This document shows positions 11,850 to 20,433 of a stretch of DNA of 64,000 bases, piece by piece. A model generated the notes under the pieces. It was not told where the DNA came from. It did no database searches and saw only the letters and a list, made by a program, of their open reading frames with translations. Origin of the DNA: Hyalangium ruber (GTDB lineage: Bacteria > Myxococcota > Myxococcia > Myxococcales > Myxococcaceae); assembly GCF_034259325.1 (NCBI RefSeq), contig NZ_JAXIVS010000006.1, positions 248,001 through 312,000 on the forward strand, given 5' to 3'. Position 1 is the first letter of the stretch. Each line of letters starts with the position of its first letter. The translations under genes were made by a program, and so were the position numbers.

Positions 11850-13037
11850 ATGAAGCTTCACCGCGGGCCAGGCCTCTTCCTCTTCCTGTTCCTGTGCCTG
11901 GGAGGCGCGGGCTACGCGCTCGCGTCCCGGCTCGGGTACCTGGACCGGCTCCAGGCGCGCTTCTTCCCGGCCGCCCAGGAGGCGGTCCGCCTGTCCCCCG
12001 GAGACTTCCCCGCGGGGGTGGCGGCACCGGTAGCGGACGTGGCCTCGGTGCCCCTGCGGCCGGTGCTGATTGGGTTTACCCCGCGCGGCTCGGCCTCGGC
12101 ATTGCTGCTGGCCACGGGCGGGGCCACCACCCTGGACTCGCCGGGAGCGCCTCCGGGCGCGGCGCAGGGGGTGCTCAAGACGGCATATGCGCTGGATGCG
12201 CGGGCGGTGCTCTTCGCCCGGGAGGAGGAACTGCGCCAGGCGCTGTCCGTTGGGGCGGAGAATGGCGGGGTGGACATGGCCATGCTCTCCGTGGACCGGA
12301 TGGCGGCGTGGGTGCCGGGGCTGAGGGACGCGGCGCCGCGCACGGTGATGCTGGTGGGGCGCAGCCGGGGGCAGGAGGCACTGGCGGCAGTGGGGGTGAC
12401 GGACCTGGCCTCGCTGCGCGGCAAGCGCGTGGGCGTGTACCCGGGGAGCTCCTCGCACTACTTCGCGCTGTGGGTGCTCTCGCGCGTGGGGCTGCGCACG
12501 ACGGATGTGAAGTGGGTGGACTTGCCCTCGACGCTCGACGCGGGACGGGCGCTGCGCGAGGGGCGGGCGGACGCGGTGGTGGGGCTGTGGGGCGACGTGG
12601 AGCTGGCGGCGAGGGACCGGGGCGGGGCGGTGCTGGCCACCACGGCGGACGCGCCGCACCTGATTGCCACGGTGCTGGTGGCCCGAGGGGACTTCGCCGC
12701 GCGCTACCCGGACGCGGTGCGCCGGGTGCTGCGAGGACTGTTGGATGCCGGGCAGAGCGTGCAGAAGGACCCGACGCAGGGGGCGCGGATGCTGGGGGAC
12801 GTGGCGCCGTACCTGGGCGACCCGATTGAGGCGATCCGCTCGGCGCCTCCAGCGACACTGGCGGACAATCGCTCCTTCTTCGGCCTTTCCGGCGAGGCGC
12901 CCGTCACCTATGACGAGCTGTTCCAGAGCGCCTCGGCGCTCTTCAAGAAGCTCAAGCGGGGGGCCGTGGCGCCACCCGCGGAGGACACCCGGGACCTCGG
13001 AGCGTTGAAATACGTGTCGGAGGCCCGCGGACCCTGA
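11850..13037 (+). CDS. ABC-type (NMT1/SsuA-like) substrate-binding protein, membrane-tethered
   Basis: A 395-residue protein. The N-terminal hydrophobic segment (about 7-27) is an uncleaved anchor or signal. The rest resembles periplasmic solute-binding proteins of the nitrate/sulfonate/thiamine-precursor group: a conserved [20 protein letters not shown] segment (about 190-210), a later RADAVVGLW and a [15 protein letters not shown] helix. No permease or ATPase gene is adjacent, so it may act as a sensor or ligand-binding partner rather than as part of a full importer. It begins 30 bp after pspA, implying co-transcription. The ligand is unknown. Confidence 0.7.
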   Translation: MKLHRGPGLFLFLFLCLGGAGYALASRLGYLDRLQARFFPAAQEAVRLSPGDFPAGVAAPVADVASVPLRPVLIGFTPRGSASALLLATGGATTLDSPGAPPGAAQGVLKTAYALDARAVLFAREEELRQALSVGAENGGVDMAMLSVDRMAAWVPGLRDAAPRTVMLVGRSRGQEALAAVGVTDLASLRGKRVGVYPGSSSHYFALWVLSRVGLRTTDVKWVDLPSTLDAGRALREGRADAVVGLWGDVELAARDRGGAVLATTADAPHLIATVLVARGDFAARYPDAVRRVLRGLLDAGQSVQKDPTQGARMLGDVAPYLGDPIEAIRSAPPATLADNRSFFGLSGEAPVTYDELFQSASALFKKLKRGAVAPPAEDTRDLGALKYVSEARGP

Positions 13038-13069
13038 GGCCCCCCGAAGTGGGGGCGAGGAGAGATTCC

Positions 13070-13879
13070 GTGGCGGATTCGCCCAGTTTCATCAAGGCCG
13101 CCTTCATGTTGCCCGCGAACCTCGTGGGCTTGCTGACGGCGGGAGCCTCGTCGCTGATGACGGGCGAGCCGCTGCCGGCGCTGGTGGCGCTGGGGGTGGA
13201 GGGGCTGTACCTGGGAATCGTCCCCTCGATGAAGCGCTTCCAGCGGGCGGTGCGCGCGAAGGGCGGCGGGGAGGAGACGCCGGACGCGGCGCGCAAGCAG
13301 GTGGACGCGCTGCTCTCGGAGCTGGCGCCCTCGCAGCGTGAGCACTACCAGGCGTTGGTGGGGCTCAAGGAGAAGATCCTGGAGAACTACCGCCGGCTGC
13401 CGGGAGGCAAGGTGCTGGCGGCGGGGAGCGAGCCTCGGCTGAACGAGCTGCTGACTTCGTTCCTGCGATTGGTGTCGGCGCTGAACCACCACCGCACGTA
13501 CCTCAACAGCACGGACCGGGAGCAGATCGAGAAGGAGCTGCGCGAGCTGGAGGCGGAGGTGGCGCAGGAGGCGAACCCGCGGCTCAAGGACGTGAAGGAG
13601 AAGCGGCTGGAGATCCTCCGCAAGCGGGTGGGGCGCTTCGAGCAGGCGGGAGAGAGCCGCGAGGTGGTGAGCCACCAGCTGGCGGGGATTGAAGACCTGC
13701 TGCGGCTGACGCACGAGCAGTCGATCACCATCCGAGACCCAGAGACGGTGAACCGGCAACTGGACGCGGTGAGCGCCGAGGTTCAGGCCACGGACGAGAC
13801 GGTGCGGGAGATGGAGCGCTTCATGGAGTTCCAGGAGGAAGTGGGCAAGCCACTGCCGCACGGAACGCGGGTGCGGTGA
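13070..13879 (+). CDS. Unknown membrane-associated coiled-coil protein (PspA neighbour)
   Basis: No family was recognised. GTG at 13070 was chosen because AGGAGA lies 6 nt upstream; an upstream in-frame GTG at 13049 lacks a site. The 269 residues begin with two hydrophobic stretches (about 10-60: [19 protein letters not shown] and [15 protein letters not shown]). A long, charged helical and coiled-coil region follows (about 80-260) with many Glu/Arg heptads. It is placed 32 bp after the binding-protein gene. A membrane hairpin plus coiled coil beside PspA suggests an envelope-stress scaffold, but this is inference from context. Confidence 0.75.
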   Translation: MADSPSFIKAAFMLPANLVGLLTAGASSLMTGEPLPALVALGVEGLYLGIVPSMKRFQRAVRAKGGGEETPDAARKQVDALLSELAPSQREHYQALVGLKEKILENYRRLPGGKVLAAGSEPRLNELLTSFLRLVSALNHHRTYLNSTDREQIEKELRELEAEVAQEANPRLKDVKEKRLEILRKRVGRFEQAGESREVVSHQLAGIEDLLRLTHEQSITIRDPETVNRQLDAVSAEVQATDETVREMERFMEFQEEVGKPLPHGTRVR

Positions 13880-14009
13880 GCGCCTGATGCACTCTCAGAA
13901 CTGAACCTCAGCGACTCCTACTCCACGATTACTCAGCCTGGTCATGACCTGTAGAGTAGGATTGGTTTAGGGGACACATGAGTCTTTAGTTCCTTGAGGG
14001 AGCAGCTTG

Positions 14010-15413
14010 ATGGCTAGAACCGCAGCGGATTCGCTGGTCCCTGGAACGAAGATAGGCCCCTGGCGCGTGGAGCATCTGCACGGCCGAGGCACTTACGGCA
14101 CGGTGTACAGGGTGCGGAGCCAGAAACCGGGGGAGGTGGGAGCCTTCGCGCTGAAACTGGCCCACTTCCCCTGGGATCCGCGCTTCGAGCGGGAGGGGCT
14201 GTTGCTGTCCCGGATCTGCCACGACAGCGTACCGAAGCTGAGGGACCGAGGCGGATGGAGAGCTCCGAGCGGAGAACTCTATCCCTGCATCGTCATGGAG
14301 TGGGTGGCGGGAGTGGCGCTGTACGAGTGGGCATCGGGGGTCAAATGCACCTCGCGGCAGATGCTCCGGGTGTTGGCACAACTGGCCCGTGCGTTGGAGG
14401 CCACGCACCGAGCCAATGGAGTGCATCGGGACGTGAAGGGGGACAATGTCTTGGTGAGTCCCGAGGGAATGGCTTGGCTGGTGGATTTCGGGGCGGGGAA
14501 GTTCAAGGGAGCGGGCTCGTTGACGCAGGAGACGCTGCCGCCAGGAACTCAGGCGTATCGCAGCCCGCAGGCGCTTCGCTTCCTCAAGGAGAACTACCGT
14601 GACCGGGGGGCGCACTACGAGGCGACCGAGGCAGATGATGTGTATGCGTTGGGAGTCACTGCCTACCGCGCGGCGACGGGGCGCTACCCGCCGCCGGGGA
14701 CGGACCTGGAGCGGGACTTCGAGCCGAACCGAGCCCCACTACCGCCGCTCCAGCCGCCGAGCGAACTCGTCAGCGTGTGTCCGGAGTTGGAAGGGCTCAT
14801 CTTGCGCATGCTGTCGGACGTGCCCTCGGAACGAGGAAGCGCAGGGAATGTTGCGTGGGCCCTTGAGCAGGCGGCGGCTTGTGTAGGCCGAAGGGCGGAC
14901 GCGCCCATTGTTCCATGTCGCCGCGAGGCAGCTTCTCCGAGCAGAGGGCACATGGCACGTCGCGTCCGCCAGGGCCTTGTGCAGGCGGCACCCTGGCTCA
15001 GTGGAGCTGTGGGAGGTGCCATCTTCTTGGCCCTGACATGGTGGATGGTGCATTGGGGTGGGGACCTGCCCATGGCGGCTCATGAGGCGCATGTCGTAGA
15101 TGGAGAGAACGGAAGTACGGCAGCGCTGGGGGACACAAGTCCTCTGCTGCCAGTGTCCGGCGCCGCGCGCCCGGCGCCGTCGAGGGTTGTCGGGCTGGAC
15201 ATGCCCGAGCGGCCATTTACTGGGCAGAACCTTCCGCCGTGCAGGAAAGGCTTGGAGGTGGAAATCGAGCTGACCTCAGGCAAGAAGGAAACGCGAAGTT
15301 GCTGGATGAAGATCGATGTGGCCGATGAGCCGTGCAATGGCTACGAGTACCGGGGTGGCTGCTATCTGCCGAGTTACCCGCCACCGAAATTGCCCCAGTC
15401 CGTGAAGCAGTAG
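14010..15413 (+). CDS. Ser/Thr protein kinase with C-terminal transmembrane segment
   Basis: A 467-residue Hanks-type kinase. ATG at 14010 with GAGGGA 8 nt upstream is preferred over the TTG one codon earlier. The Gly-rich loop GRGTYGTVY precedes catalytic Lys49 (FALKLAHF); the catalytic loop has HRDVKGDN with Asp141; DFG is at 159-161. An activation segment with GTQAYRSPQAL follows. Residues about 325-347 form a membrane helix, then an external tail of about 120 residues with paired cysteines (PPC, RSCW, EPCNGYEYRGGCY) that may form disulfides. This layout recurs among myxobacterial kinases. All kinase motifs look functional; ligand and targets are unknown. Confidence 0.93.
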   Translation: MARTAADSLVPGTKIGPWRVEHLHGRGTYGTVYRVRSQKPGEVGAFALKLAHFPWDPRFEREGLLLSRICHDSVPKLRDRGGWRAPSGELYPCIVMEWVAGVALYEWASGVKCTSRQMLRVLAQLARALEATHRANGVHRDVKGDNVLVSPEGMAWLVDFGAGKFKGAGSLTQETLPPGTQAYRSPQALRFLKENYRDRGAHYEATEADDVYALGVTAYRAATGRYPPPGTDLERDFEPNRAPLPPLQPPSELVSVCPELEGLILRMLSDVPSERGSAGNVAWALEQAAACVGRRADAPIVPCRREAASPSRGHMARRVRQGLVQAAPWLSGAVGGAIFLALTWWMVHWGGDLPMAAHEAHVVDGENGSTAALGDTSPLLPVSGAARPAPSRVVGLDMPERPFTGQNLPPCRKGLEVEIELTSGKKETRSCWMKIDVADEPCNGYEYRGGCYLPSYPPPKLPQSVKQ

Positions 15414-15422
15414 GCGTGTATG

Positions 15423-15467
15423 AAAAAGCGGCACCGCGCTCCCGGGATTCCAGAAGCGCAGTGCCGC
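15423..15467 (-). terminator. Rho-independent terminator of the minus-strand gene at 15.5-16.2 kb
   Basis: The stem GCGGCAC plus GCGC (one internal mismatch) pairs with GCGC plus GTGCCGC around a 16-nt loop. Read on the minus strand it ends in TTTTT (A-run at 15423-15427 on the plus strand). It lies 18 bp beyond the stop of the minus-strand gene and 10 bp after the convergent kinase gene. Confidence 0.75.
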
Positions 15468-15484
15468 CGTTCATTTCTCAGAGC

Positions 15485-16201
15485 TCACACTACGTTTGGC
15501 GCCTGCTCCACCTCCTTGGCCTGGGGCATGGAGATGGGTTGGGCCAGCAACGCCTCGGCCAACTTGGTCACCTGCGCCAGTGGGATGCCCTTGAAGTCGA
15601 GCACCGGCTTGCCCTTGTGGTTGCGCACCTGCATCCGGACAGGAGCCCCCTTGGGGAGCTTGCTGGTCACGGCCTTCATGTACTGGTCCGCGATCGCCAA
15701 GTCCTCCGACGGCAGAGGCTTGCTGGAAGCAGGCTTGCGCCTGCGCTGGAGCGCTCGGCGCATGTCATCCACGCTGCACTCGGAGAAGGGCTTGGGCGTC
15801 ACTTCGCCCGTCTCCCCCATGACCTCGATGATCGTGCCGCCAGGCTCGGCGTGGTTCACCTCCGTCTCGGCGGCCTCCTCGTAGGTCAGCAGCAGGGAGA
15901 GGCGGGTGACACCGAACTGGTTGCAGACCGGAGCGGTGAAGCCGTTCGCCACCGCCCCGTACGCCACCAGAGTCGCCCGCGACACCTCGCGCAGGTGCTC
16001 GCTGAAGTAGTCCTGCGCGGTCTTGTAGCCCACCGCCTCGGCCAGCTTCTCCTTCACCACGTAGTTGTAGAGCTCGCCCATGCGGTAATGGTTGGTGTTC
16101 TCCTCCATCAGCAGCTGGCGCATGGCGACGCGCACCTGATCGAGCGTCATGTCCGTCTGGATGGAGATCTTCTCTTCTTTTGTCTTCCACAGATTCAACA
16201 T
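15485..16201 (-). CDS. Hypothetical protein, myxobacterial type
   Basis: A 238-residue soluble protein with no recognised domain. ATG at 16201 is chosen because AAGGGGG lies 8 nt upstream; an in-frame GTG at 16228 would add nine residues. The N-terminal half is helical (VRVAMRQLLMEENTNHYRMGELYNYVVKEKLAEAVGYKTAQDYF) in two pieces, resembling DNA-binding or sporulation-regulator helices. The C-terminal part has a short beta-rich segment after a basic stretch QRRRKPASSKPL. It carries its own terminator and runs opposite to its neighbours. I would class it as a possible nucleoid or regulatory protein with low certainty. Confidence 0.7.
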   Translation of the reverse strand: MLNLWKTKEEKISIQTDMTLDQVRVAMRQLLMEENTNHYRMGELYNYVVKEKLAEAVGYKTAQDYFSEHLREVSRATLVAYGAVANGFTAPVCNQFGVTRLSLLLTYEEAAETEVNHAEPGGTIIEVMGETGEVTPKPFSECSVDDMRRALQRRRKPASSKPLPSEDLAIADQYMKAVTSKLPKGAPVRMQVRNHKGKPVLDFKGIPLAQVTKLAEALLAQPISMPQAKEVEQAPNVV

Positions 16202-16597
16202 CTGGGAGTCCCCCTTGGGTATGGCCACACGTCATATGGGCCAGGCCGATGAGTCATGTGATGAGCCATCGGTCGGGAAGGCGTAAAGCAGGAGACGCGC
16301 CAACTCAGGAGGGACCCAAAAACAGGCACTTGGGTGGGAATCGCATGAGTGCCCCAGTCCGAGAACGTGGACTCCCAGTCCACGGTACGAGACGGGGGCA
16401 AGGTGGCGGAGTTGGGGATGAGCCGCTCGTCATGCCTGACCAGTCAGGCATGAGCGCGATGCCTGACCAGTCAGGCATGGCCCCCCCCTGTACTTCGAGC
16501 AGTTCGAGGGTCTGATCGTCCTCTCCAAGTCGTAGTGCGCAGCGCGTAGAATGGGCGCGGGCGCCAGGGGTGCCCCGGTGCGTGCGCGAGGCCAACC
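16202..16597. other. Intergenic region with tandem palindromes
   Basis: About 395 bp between divergent genes. It holds the two near-identical 20-bp palindromes described separately and a C-run at 16481-16487. No convincing protein gene was found; the small frames through it are produced by the palindromes or are antisense. Confidence 0.6.
16432..16478. repeat. Two tandem 20-bp palindromes, candidate operators
   Basis: ATGCCTGAC-CA-GTCAGGCAT occurs exactly twice, at 16432-16451 and 16459-16478, with a 27-bp period. Each has 9-bp perfect arms around a 2-bp centre. The CTGACCAGTCAG core resembles operators of TetR/MarR-type dimers. They sit 120-166 bp upstream of the plus-strand gene at 16598. 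Confidence 0.75.
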
Positions 16598-17137
16598 ATG
16601 ATGCAGTCCACCAAGACCGCTCGGATCGAAGTGCTCGGCAACTCCATTCTCTCGGCGCTGGGGGCGATGAAGATCGCTCCGGACCGGGCGTTGCGCATCT
16701 TCGCCGAGCAGGGCATCACCACCATCGAGAGCACCGACTGGTACCCCGTTGAGCATGTTCTGGGCGCCTATCGCTCCATCCAGGCGCAGGTCGGCCCCCA
16801 CACCATCCGCGCCGTAGGCCGCAACATCCTCAAGAACGCGGAGTTCCCCCCAGGGCTCACGACGATCGAACAGGCGCTGGGCTCCCTCGACGTGGCCTAC
16901 CACATGAACCACCGGGGCTCCGGGCCCATGGGCGGCTACCACCATGAGTCCACCAGCCCGCGCACTTCCTTGATGACGTGCGACAACCTCTACCCGTGCC
17001 CGATGGACCTCGGTCTCCTGGAAGCCATCGCCGAGCGCTTCCGGCCCCGGGACGCGTTCCTCATTCGCGTGCAGCACGCCTCCTCGACGTGTCGCGAGCG
17101 AGGGGACTCGGCCTGCGTGTACTCCCTGAGCTGGTAG
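16598..17137 (+). CDS. Hypothetical protein, possible heme-NO/V4R-fold sensor
   Basis: A 179-residue single-domain protein. GCGAGG lies 6 nt before the ATG; the next codon is also ATG. The sequence has a helical N-terminus, then WYPVEHVLGAYRSI, VGPHTIRAVGRNI and a His/Gly-rich middle (AYHMNHRGSGPMGGYHHE). A Cys-containing segment follows (TCDNLYPCPMD) and it ends in SSTCRERGDSACVYSLSW. The terminal Cys-x3-Gly-x3-Cys-x-Tyr pattern recalls V4R/heme-NO-binding small-molecule sensors, but I could not confirm this. Paired palindromes upstream suggest dedicated regulation. Confidence 0.65.
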   Translation: MMQSTKTARIEVLGNSILSALGAMKIAPDRALRIFAEQGITTIESTDWYPVEHVLGAYRSIQAQVGPHTIRAVGRNILKNAEFPPGLTTIEQALGSLDVAYHMNHRGSGPMGGYHHESTSPRTSLMTCDNLYPCPMDLGLLEAIAERFRPRDAFLIRVQHASSTCRERGDSACVYSLSW

Positions 17138-17146
17138 CGCGGGAGT

Positions 17147-18070
17147 TCAGCCCCTCGTCGAGGAGGGGCGCTCGCTCCAGCTTGTCTCCCGCGCGAAGCG
17201 GCGCACCAGGAAGTCCACCCACGCGCGGACCTTCGGCGTGACGGTGCGTCCCGAGGCATGCACGGCCCAGATGGTCATGGTGGGCAGTTCATAGTCATCG
17301 AGCACTGTCACCAGCCGGCCGCCGCGCAATTCCTCGGAGATCGCGAACAAGGGGAACTGCCCCAGCCCCGTGTGGGCCAGCACCGCCGCCTTGAGCGCCA
17401 GGCTGCTGTTGGCCTGCATGGGGCCACCCACCTGGACGAGGAACTCTCCCTCGGCTCCGCGCAGCTGCCAGGCCGTGCCCGAGGCTTGATAGGTGTACTG
17501 CAGGCAGCGGTGCTGGCTCAGCTCCTCGGGTCTTCGCGGCGTGCCGTGCCGCTTCAGGTACTCGGGCGTCGCGCACACCACCCGCCGGCTGATCGCGAGT
17601 TTCCGAGCGATGAGCGACGAGTCCGGCAACTGCGCAATCCGGACCGAGACATCGAAGCCTTGCTCCACCAGGTCCACCATCCGGTCATCGAGCTGGAGGT
17701 CCAGCTGGATCTCCGGGTTGCGCTCGAGGAACTCGGGCACGGCCGGCACGACATGCAGCAGCCCGAACGTCATCGGCGCGCTCACGCGCAGCCGGCCGCG
17801 GGGCTTGCTCCTCAGCCGCATGACCTCGGCCTTCCCCGACTCCAGCTCGTCCGTCATGCGCCGACACCGCGCGTACAGCGCCTCCCCCTCGGCCGTGGGA
17901 GACAGCTTGCGCGTCGTGCGGTGGAGCAGTCGCACGCCCAGCGTGCTCTCCAGGTGCATCACCTGCTTGCTCACCGTCCCCTTCGACACGCCGAGCGAGC
18001 GGGCGGCGGCGGTGAAGCTGCCGGTCCGCACCACCTCCGCGAAGGTGAAGTAGGCCCCCACGTCCTCCAT
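17147..18070 (-). CDS. LysR-family transcriptional regulator
   Basis: A 307-residue regulator. The N-terminal winged helix-turn-helix (about 1-60) reads FAEVVRTGSFTAAARSLGVSKGTVSKQVMHLE, followed by LGVRLLHRTTRKLSPTAEGE, the hallmark of the family. The remaining residues form the periplasmic-binding-protein-like effector domain (LRVSAPMTFGLLHVVPAVPEFL, then PDSSLIARKL). It resembles the CrgA/DsdC-like branch that often controls oxidoreductases. It is divergent from the SDR-like gene with 97 bp between the starts, and converges with the hypothetical gene on its other side (9 bp gap). Confidence 0.95.
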   Translation of the reverse strand: MEDVGAYFTFAEVVRTGSFTAAARSLGVSKGTVSKQVMHLESTLGVRLLHRTTRKLSPTAEGEALYARCRRMTDELESGKAEVMRLRSKPRGRLRVSAPMTFGLLHVVPAVPEFLERNPEIQLDLQLDDRMVDLVEQGFDVSVRIAQLPDSSLIARKLAISRRVVCATPEYLKRHGTPRRPEELSQHRCLQYTYQASGTAWQLRGAEGEFLVQVGGPMQANSSLALKAAVLAHTGLGQFPLFAISEELRGGRLVTVLDDYELPTMTIWAVHASGRTVTPKVRAWVDFLVRRFARETSWSERPSSTRG

Positions 18071-18083
18071 TGGTCCTCTCCAG

Positions 18084-18098
18084 GAAACAATCCGTTTC
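18084..18098. promoter_or_regulatory. Candidate LysR-regulator operator
   Basis: Perfect inverted repeat GAAAC-AATCC-GTTTC 14 bp in front of the LysR gene start, in the divergent intergenic region. Its size and position fit a LysR-type binding site (autoregulation and control of the divergent reductase). A further GGGAAACG half-site lies near 18123. Confidence 0.45.
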
Positions 18099-18167
18099 GT
18101 CTCCCCACATTGTGTTCATCCAGGGAAACGCACATCAATGGTTCAACCCAATCTGAGGAGCAAGACC

Positions 18168-19043
18168 ATGAAGATCCTTGTCACGGGAGCAACGGGGTAT
18201 ATCGGCACGGCCGTCACCGAGGCCCTCATTCGAGCCGGCCACCAGGTTCAGGGACTGGCACGCTCGGACGCGGCGCGCGGCAAGCTCGAGGCGCGCGGCA
18301 TCCAGCCCGTGCGCGGCGAGCTTTCGGACACCGCCGGATTGGCCGCCCTCGTCCCTGGCGTCGATGCGGTCATCTGGGCCGCGACGTCCAACACCGAAGC
18401 CCTGGATGCGCCCGCCGTCACGGCGATGCTCGAGCGAATGGCGGGAACGGGAAAGGCCTTCCTCTACACGAGCGGCGTCTGGGTCCATGGCGACACGCGA
18501 GGCGCCGTGGTGGATGAGGACAGCCCCCTGCGCTCGGCGGAGCTCGTTGCCTGGCGTCCGGCCGTGGAGCGCCGGGTGCTCGCCACGCCGGGCATTCGCG
18601 GAATCATCCTCCGCCCCGGCATCGTCTACGGCCGCGCCGGAGGTATCCCCGGCATGCTCACGTCCTCCGCGAGGGAGGCTGGCGCCGCGCGCTTCGTGGG
18701 CGCCGGAGAGAACCACTGGCCGGTGGTGTTCCTCGAGGACCTGGCGGACCTGTACCTGCGTGCCGTCGAACGCGCCCCGGCGGGGACGGTTCTCCTCGCC
18801 TCGCAAGGCCCCGGGGTGAAGCTGAAGGCGCTGGCCACCGCGGCGAGCGAGGGCGCGGGGGCCGGGGGCCGGACCACTTCCTGGAACCTGGAGGAGGCTC
18901 GCAAGCAGCTCGGAGCGTTCGCGGACGCGCTCGCGCTCGACCAGCAGGTCTCCGCCCGCCGCGCCGAGCAGCTCCTGGGCTGGGCCCCCCACGGGCCGAG
19001 CATCCTGGAGGAGCTCCGCAGCGGTTCCTATGCAGGTAGGTGA
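18168..19043 (+). CDS. NAD(P)-binding epimerase/reductase (extended SDR)
   Basis: A 291-residue Rossmann protein. ATG at 18168 has GAGGAG 7 nt upstream and gives the classic start MKILVTGATGYIGTAV with the GxxGxxG dinucleotide motif; the upstream ATG at 18138 is not favoured. Later segments (GVDAVIWAATSNTEAL, FLYTSGVWVHGD, GIILRPGIVYGRAGG) match NAD-dependent epimerase-like oxidoreductases of the atypical SDR group. The usual YxxxK pair is not evident, so activity is uncertain. It is probably controlled by the divergent LysR regulator. Confidence 0.85.
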   Translation: MKILVTGATGYIGTAVTEALIRAGHQVQGLARSDAARGKLEARGIQPVRGELSDTAGLAALVPGVDAVIWAATSNTEALDAPAVTAMLERMAGTGKAFLYTSGVWVHGDTRGAVVDEDSPLRSAELVAWRPAVERRVLATPGIRGIILRPGIVYGRAGGIPGMLTSSAREAGAARFVGAGENHWPVVFLEDLADLYLRAVERAPAGTVLLASQGPGVKLKALATAASEGAGAGGRTTSWNLEEARKQLGAFADALALDQQVSARRAEQLLGWAPHGPSILEELRSGSYAGR

Positions 19044-19192
19044 AGAGGGGAGGGTGTGATCCAGCCACCCCCTGGTACCGCCCGGGCGCCGCGTGGTGTC
19101 ATGGCTCCGCTCGTCCGGTCTGTCCCCCTCTGGCAACTTCTGTGATCCGCCGGCGACAATGGCCCCAAGGATGTTTCGCGCTGGAGGCGCAC

Positions 19193-20386
19193 ATGATTCG
19201 CCGAGTCGATGGCGGTAGTTCCCCCGCGGTGGAGCGGTTCTCGAAGCCCGAGCCCAAGCCGGTCGAGACGAAGCAGGCACGCTCCACGGTGGATCTCTCC
19301 CGTGACACCTTCGCCAAGGCGGAGGGGACGGGTGGCGCTGCCGGTGCCGGGGCTGCTGCCTCTCCCGGCGCTGTGGGTGCCGCCGCCGGGGCTGCCGCGG
19401 CCGCGGGCGCCACAAGCGCCACCAGCGCCAAGCTGCGCGAGGAGTTCCAGGCCTCCGACGGATTCAAGGACCTCAGCGCCGACCAGCAGAAGCAGGCGCT
19501 CGAGGTGTTCGACGCGATGGACCTTCAGGGCCAGCGCGCCCTCAAGGACCTGACCGATCGACAGATGAGCGTGTCCACCGAGACGGACTGCCGCATCGGC
19601 ACGGCGCTCCTGGATCGCGACAGCACGGGCAAGACGCTGCTGGACAACTTGCACCAGATGGCCACGCAGAAGATGCCCGACTCCTTCAAGGACTCGGGCG
19701 TCACGCGCGAGAGCCTGATGGCCTCCATCTGCCAGGAGGCCGCCCACCCCGGAGAGATCAACCAGCACAACCGGGGCACCTGCACCGTGACGTCCATGCA
19801 GTACATGCTCAACGACACCAACCCGGCCGAGTACGCGCGCATCATGACCGGGCTGATGTCCGAGAAGGGCGAGGTGACGCTGGCCAGCGGTGCCACGCTG
19901 AGCCGCGACGCCGACAGCATCGCCCCCGACTCCGCCACGCAGCGCTCCTCCAGCGAGCGGCTCTTCCAGGCGGCGATGATGCAGTACGCCCGGGGCGGCG
20001 CCGAGGGTGACTACAGCAACCTCACCAACAAGGATGACGGCCTCAACGCCTCCGAGCAGGAGCGCACGCTCGAGGCGCTCTTCAACCGGGACTTCGACAA
20101 CTACACGGGCGGCGGCGCCGATGACATCCTGGCGAAGCTGAAGGATCGCTCGCCCACCGACTCGTATATCCGCATGCACTGGGGCGAGGACAAGTCCGGC
20201 GGACACGCGGTGGTGGTGGACCGGGTGGAGAATGGCCGCGTCTACATCCGCAACCCCCACGGGCCGGGCGGGACGCAGGGCGACACGCTCGAGAACCCGC
20301 CGCGCGTCGTGGAGGATCCGGCCACGGGTCTGCAGTCCATGAGCGAGGCGGACTTCAAGGAGTGGATCAAGAGCACCATCATCTAG
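19193..20386 (+). CDS. Putative papain-like cysteine peptidase / secreted effector
   Basis: A 397-residue protein. ATG at 19193 has GGAGG 5 nt upstream. The first 45 residues (MIRRVDGGSSPAVERF and a Lys/Pro linker) lack a Sec signal and lead into an Ala/Gly-rich low-complexity linker (about 46-80). The folded part shows a possible papain-like triad in the right order: Cys197 in NQHNRGTCTVTSM, His338 in SGGHAVVVDRV and Asn354 in IRNPHG. The Cys helix followed by distant His and Asn strands is typical of C39/C1-like peptidases and transglutaminase folds. No immunity gene is obvious beside it. Peptidase activity is inferred. Confidence 0.7.
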   Translation: MIRRVDGGSSPAVERFSKPEPKPVETKQARSTVDLSRDTFAKAEGTGGAAGAGAAASPGAVGAAAGAAAAAGATSATSAKLREEFQASDGFKDLSADQQKQALEVFDAMDLQGQRALKDLTDRQMSVSTETDCRIGTALLDRDSTGKTLLDNLHQMATQKMPDSFKDSGVTRESLMASICQEAAHPGEINQHNRGTCTVTSMQYMLNDTNPAEYARIMTGLMSEKGEVTLASGATLSRDADSIAPDSATQRSSSERLFQAAMMQYARGGAEGDYSNLTNKDDGLNASEQERTLEALFNRDFDNYTGGGADDILAKLKDRSPTDSYIRMHWGEDKSGGHAVVVDRVENGRVYIRNPHGPGGTQGDTLENPPRVVEDPATGLQSMSEADFKEWIKSTII

Positions 20387-20433
20387 CGGTGAGCGGTACG
20401 CTCCCGTGAGCGGGCTTGCCAGCGGAGGAGTGC

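Noticed and set aside
13916-13961. TCCTACTC/GAGTAGGA inverted repeat with 30-nt loop
   Set aside because: The stem is 8 bp and the loop is long. It may be chance and it lacks a U-tract, so it was not listed as a terminator.
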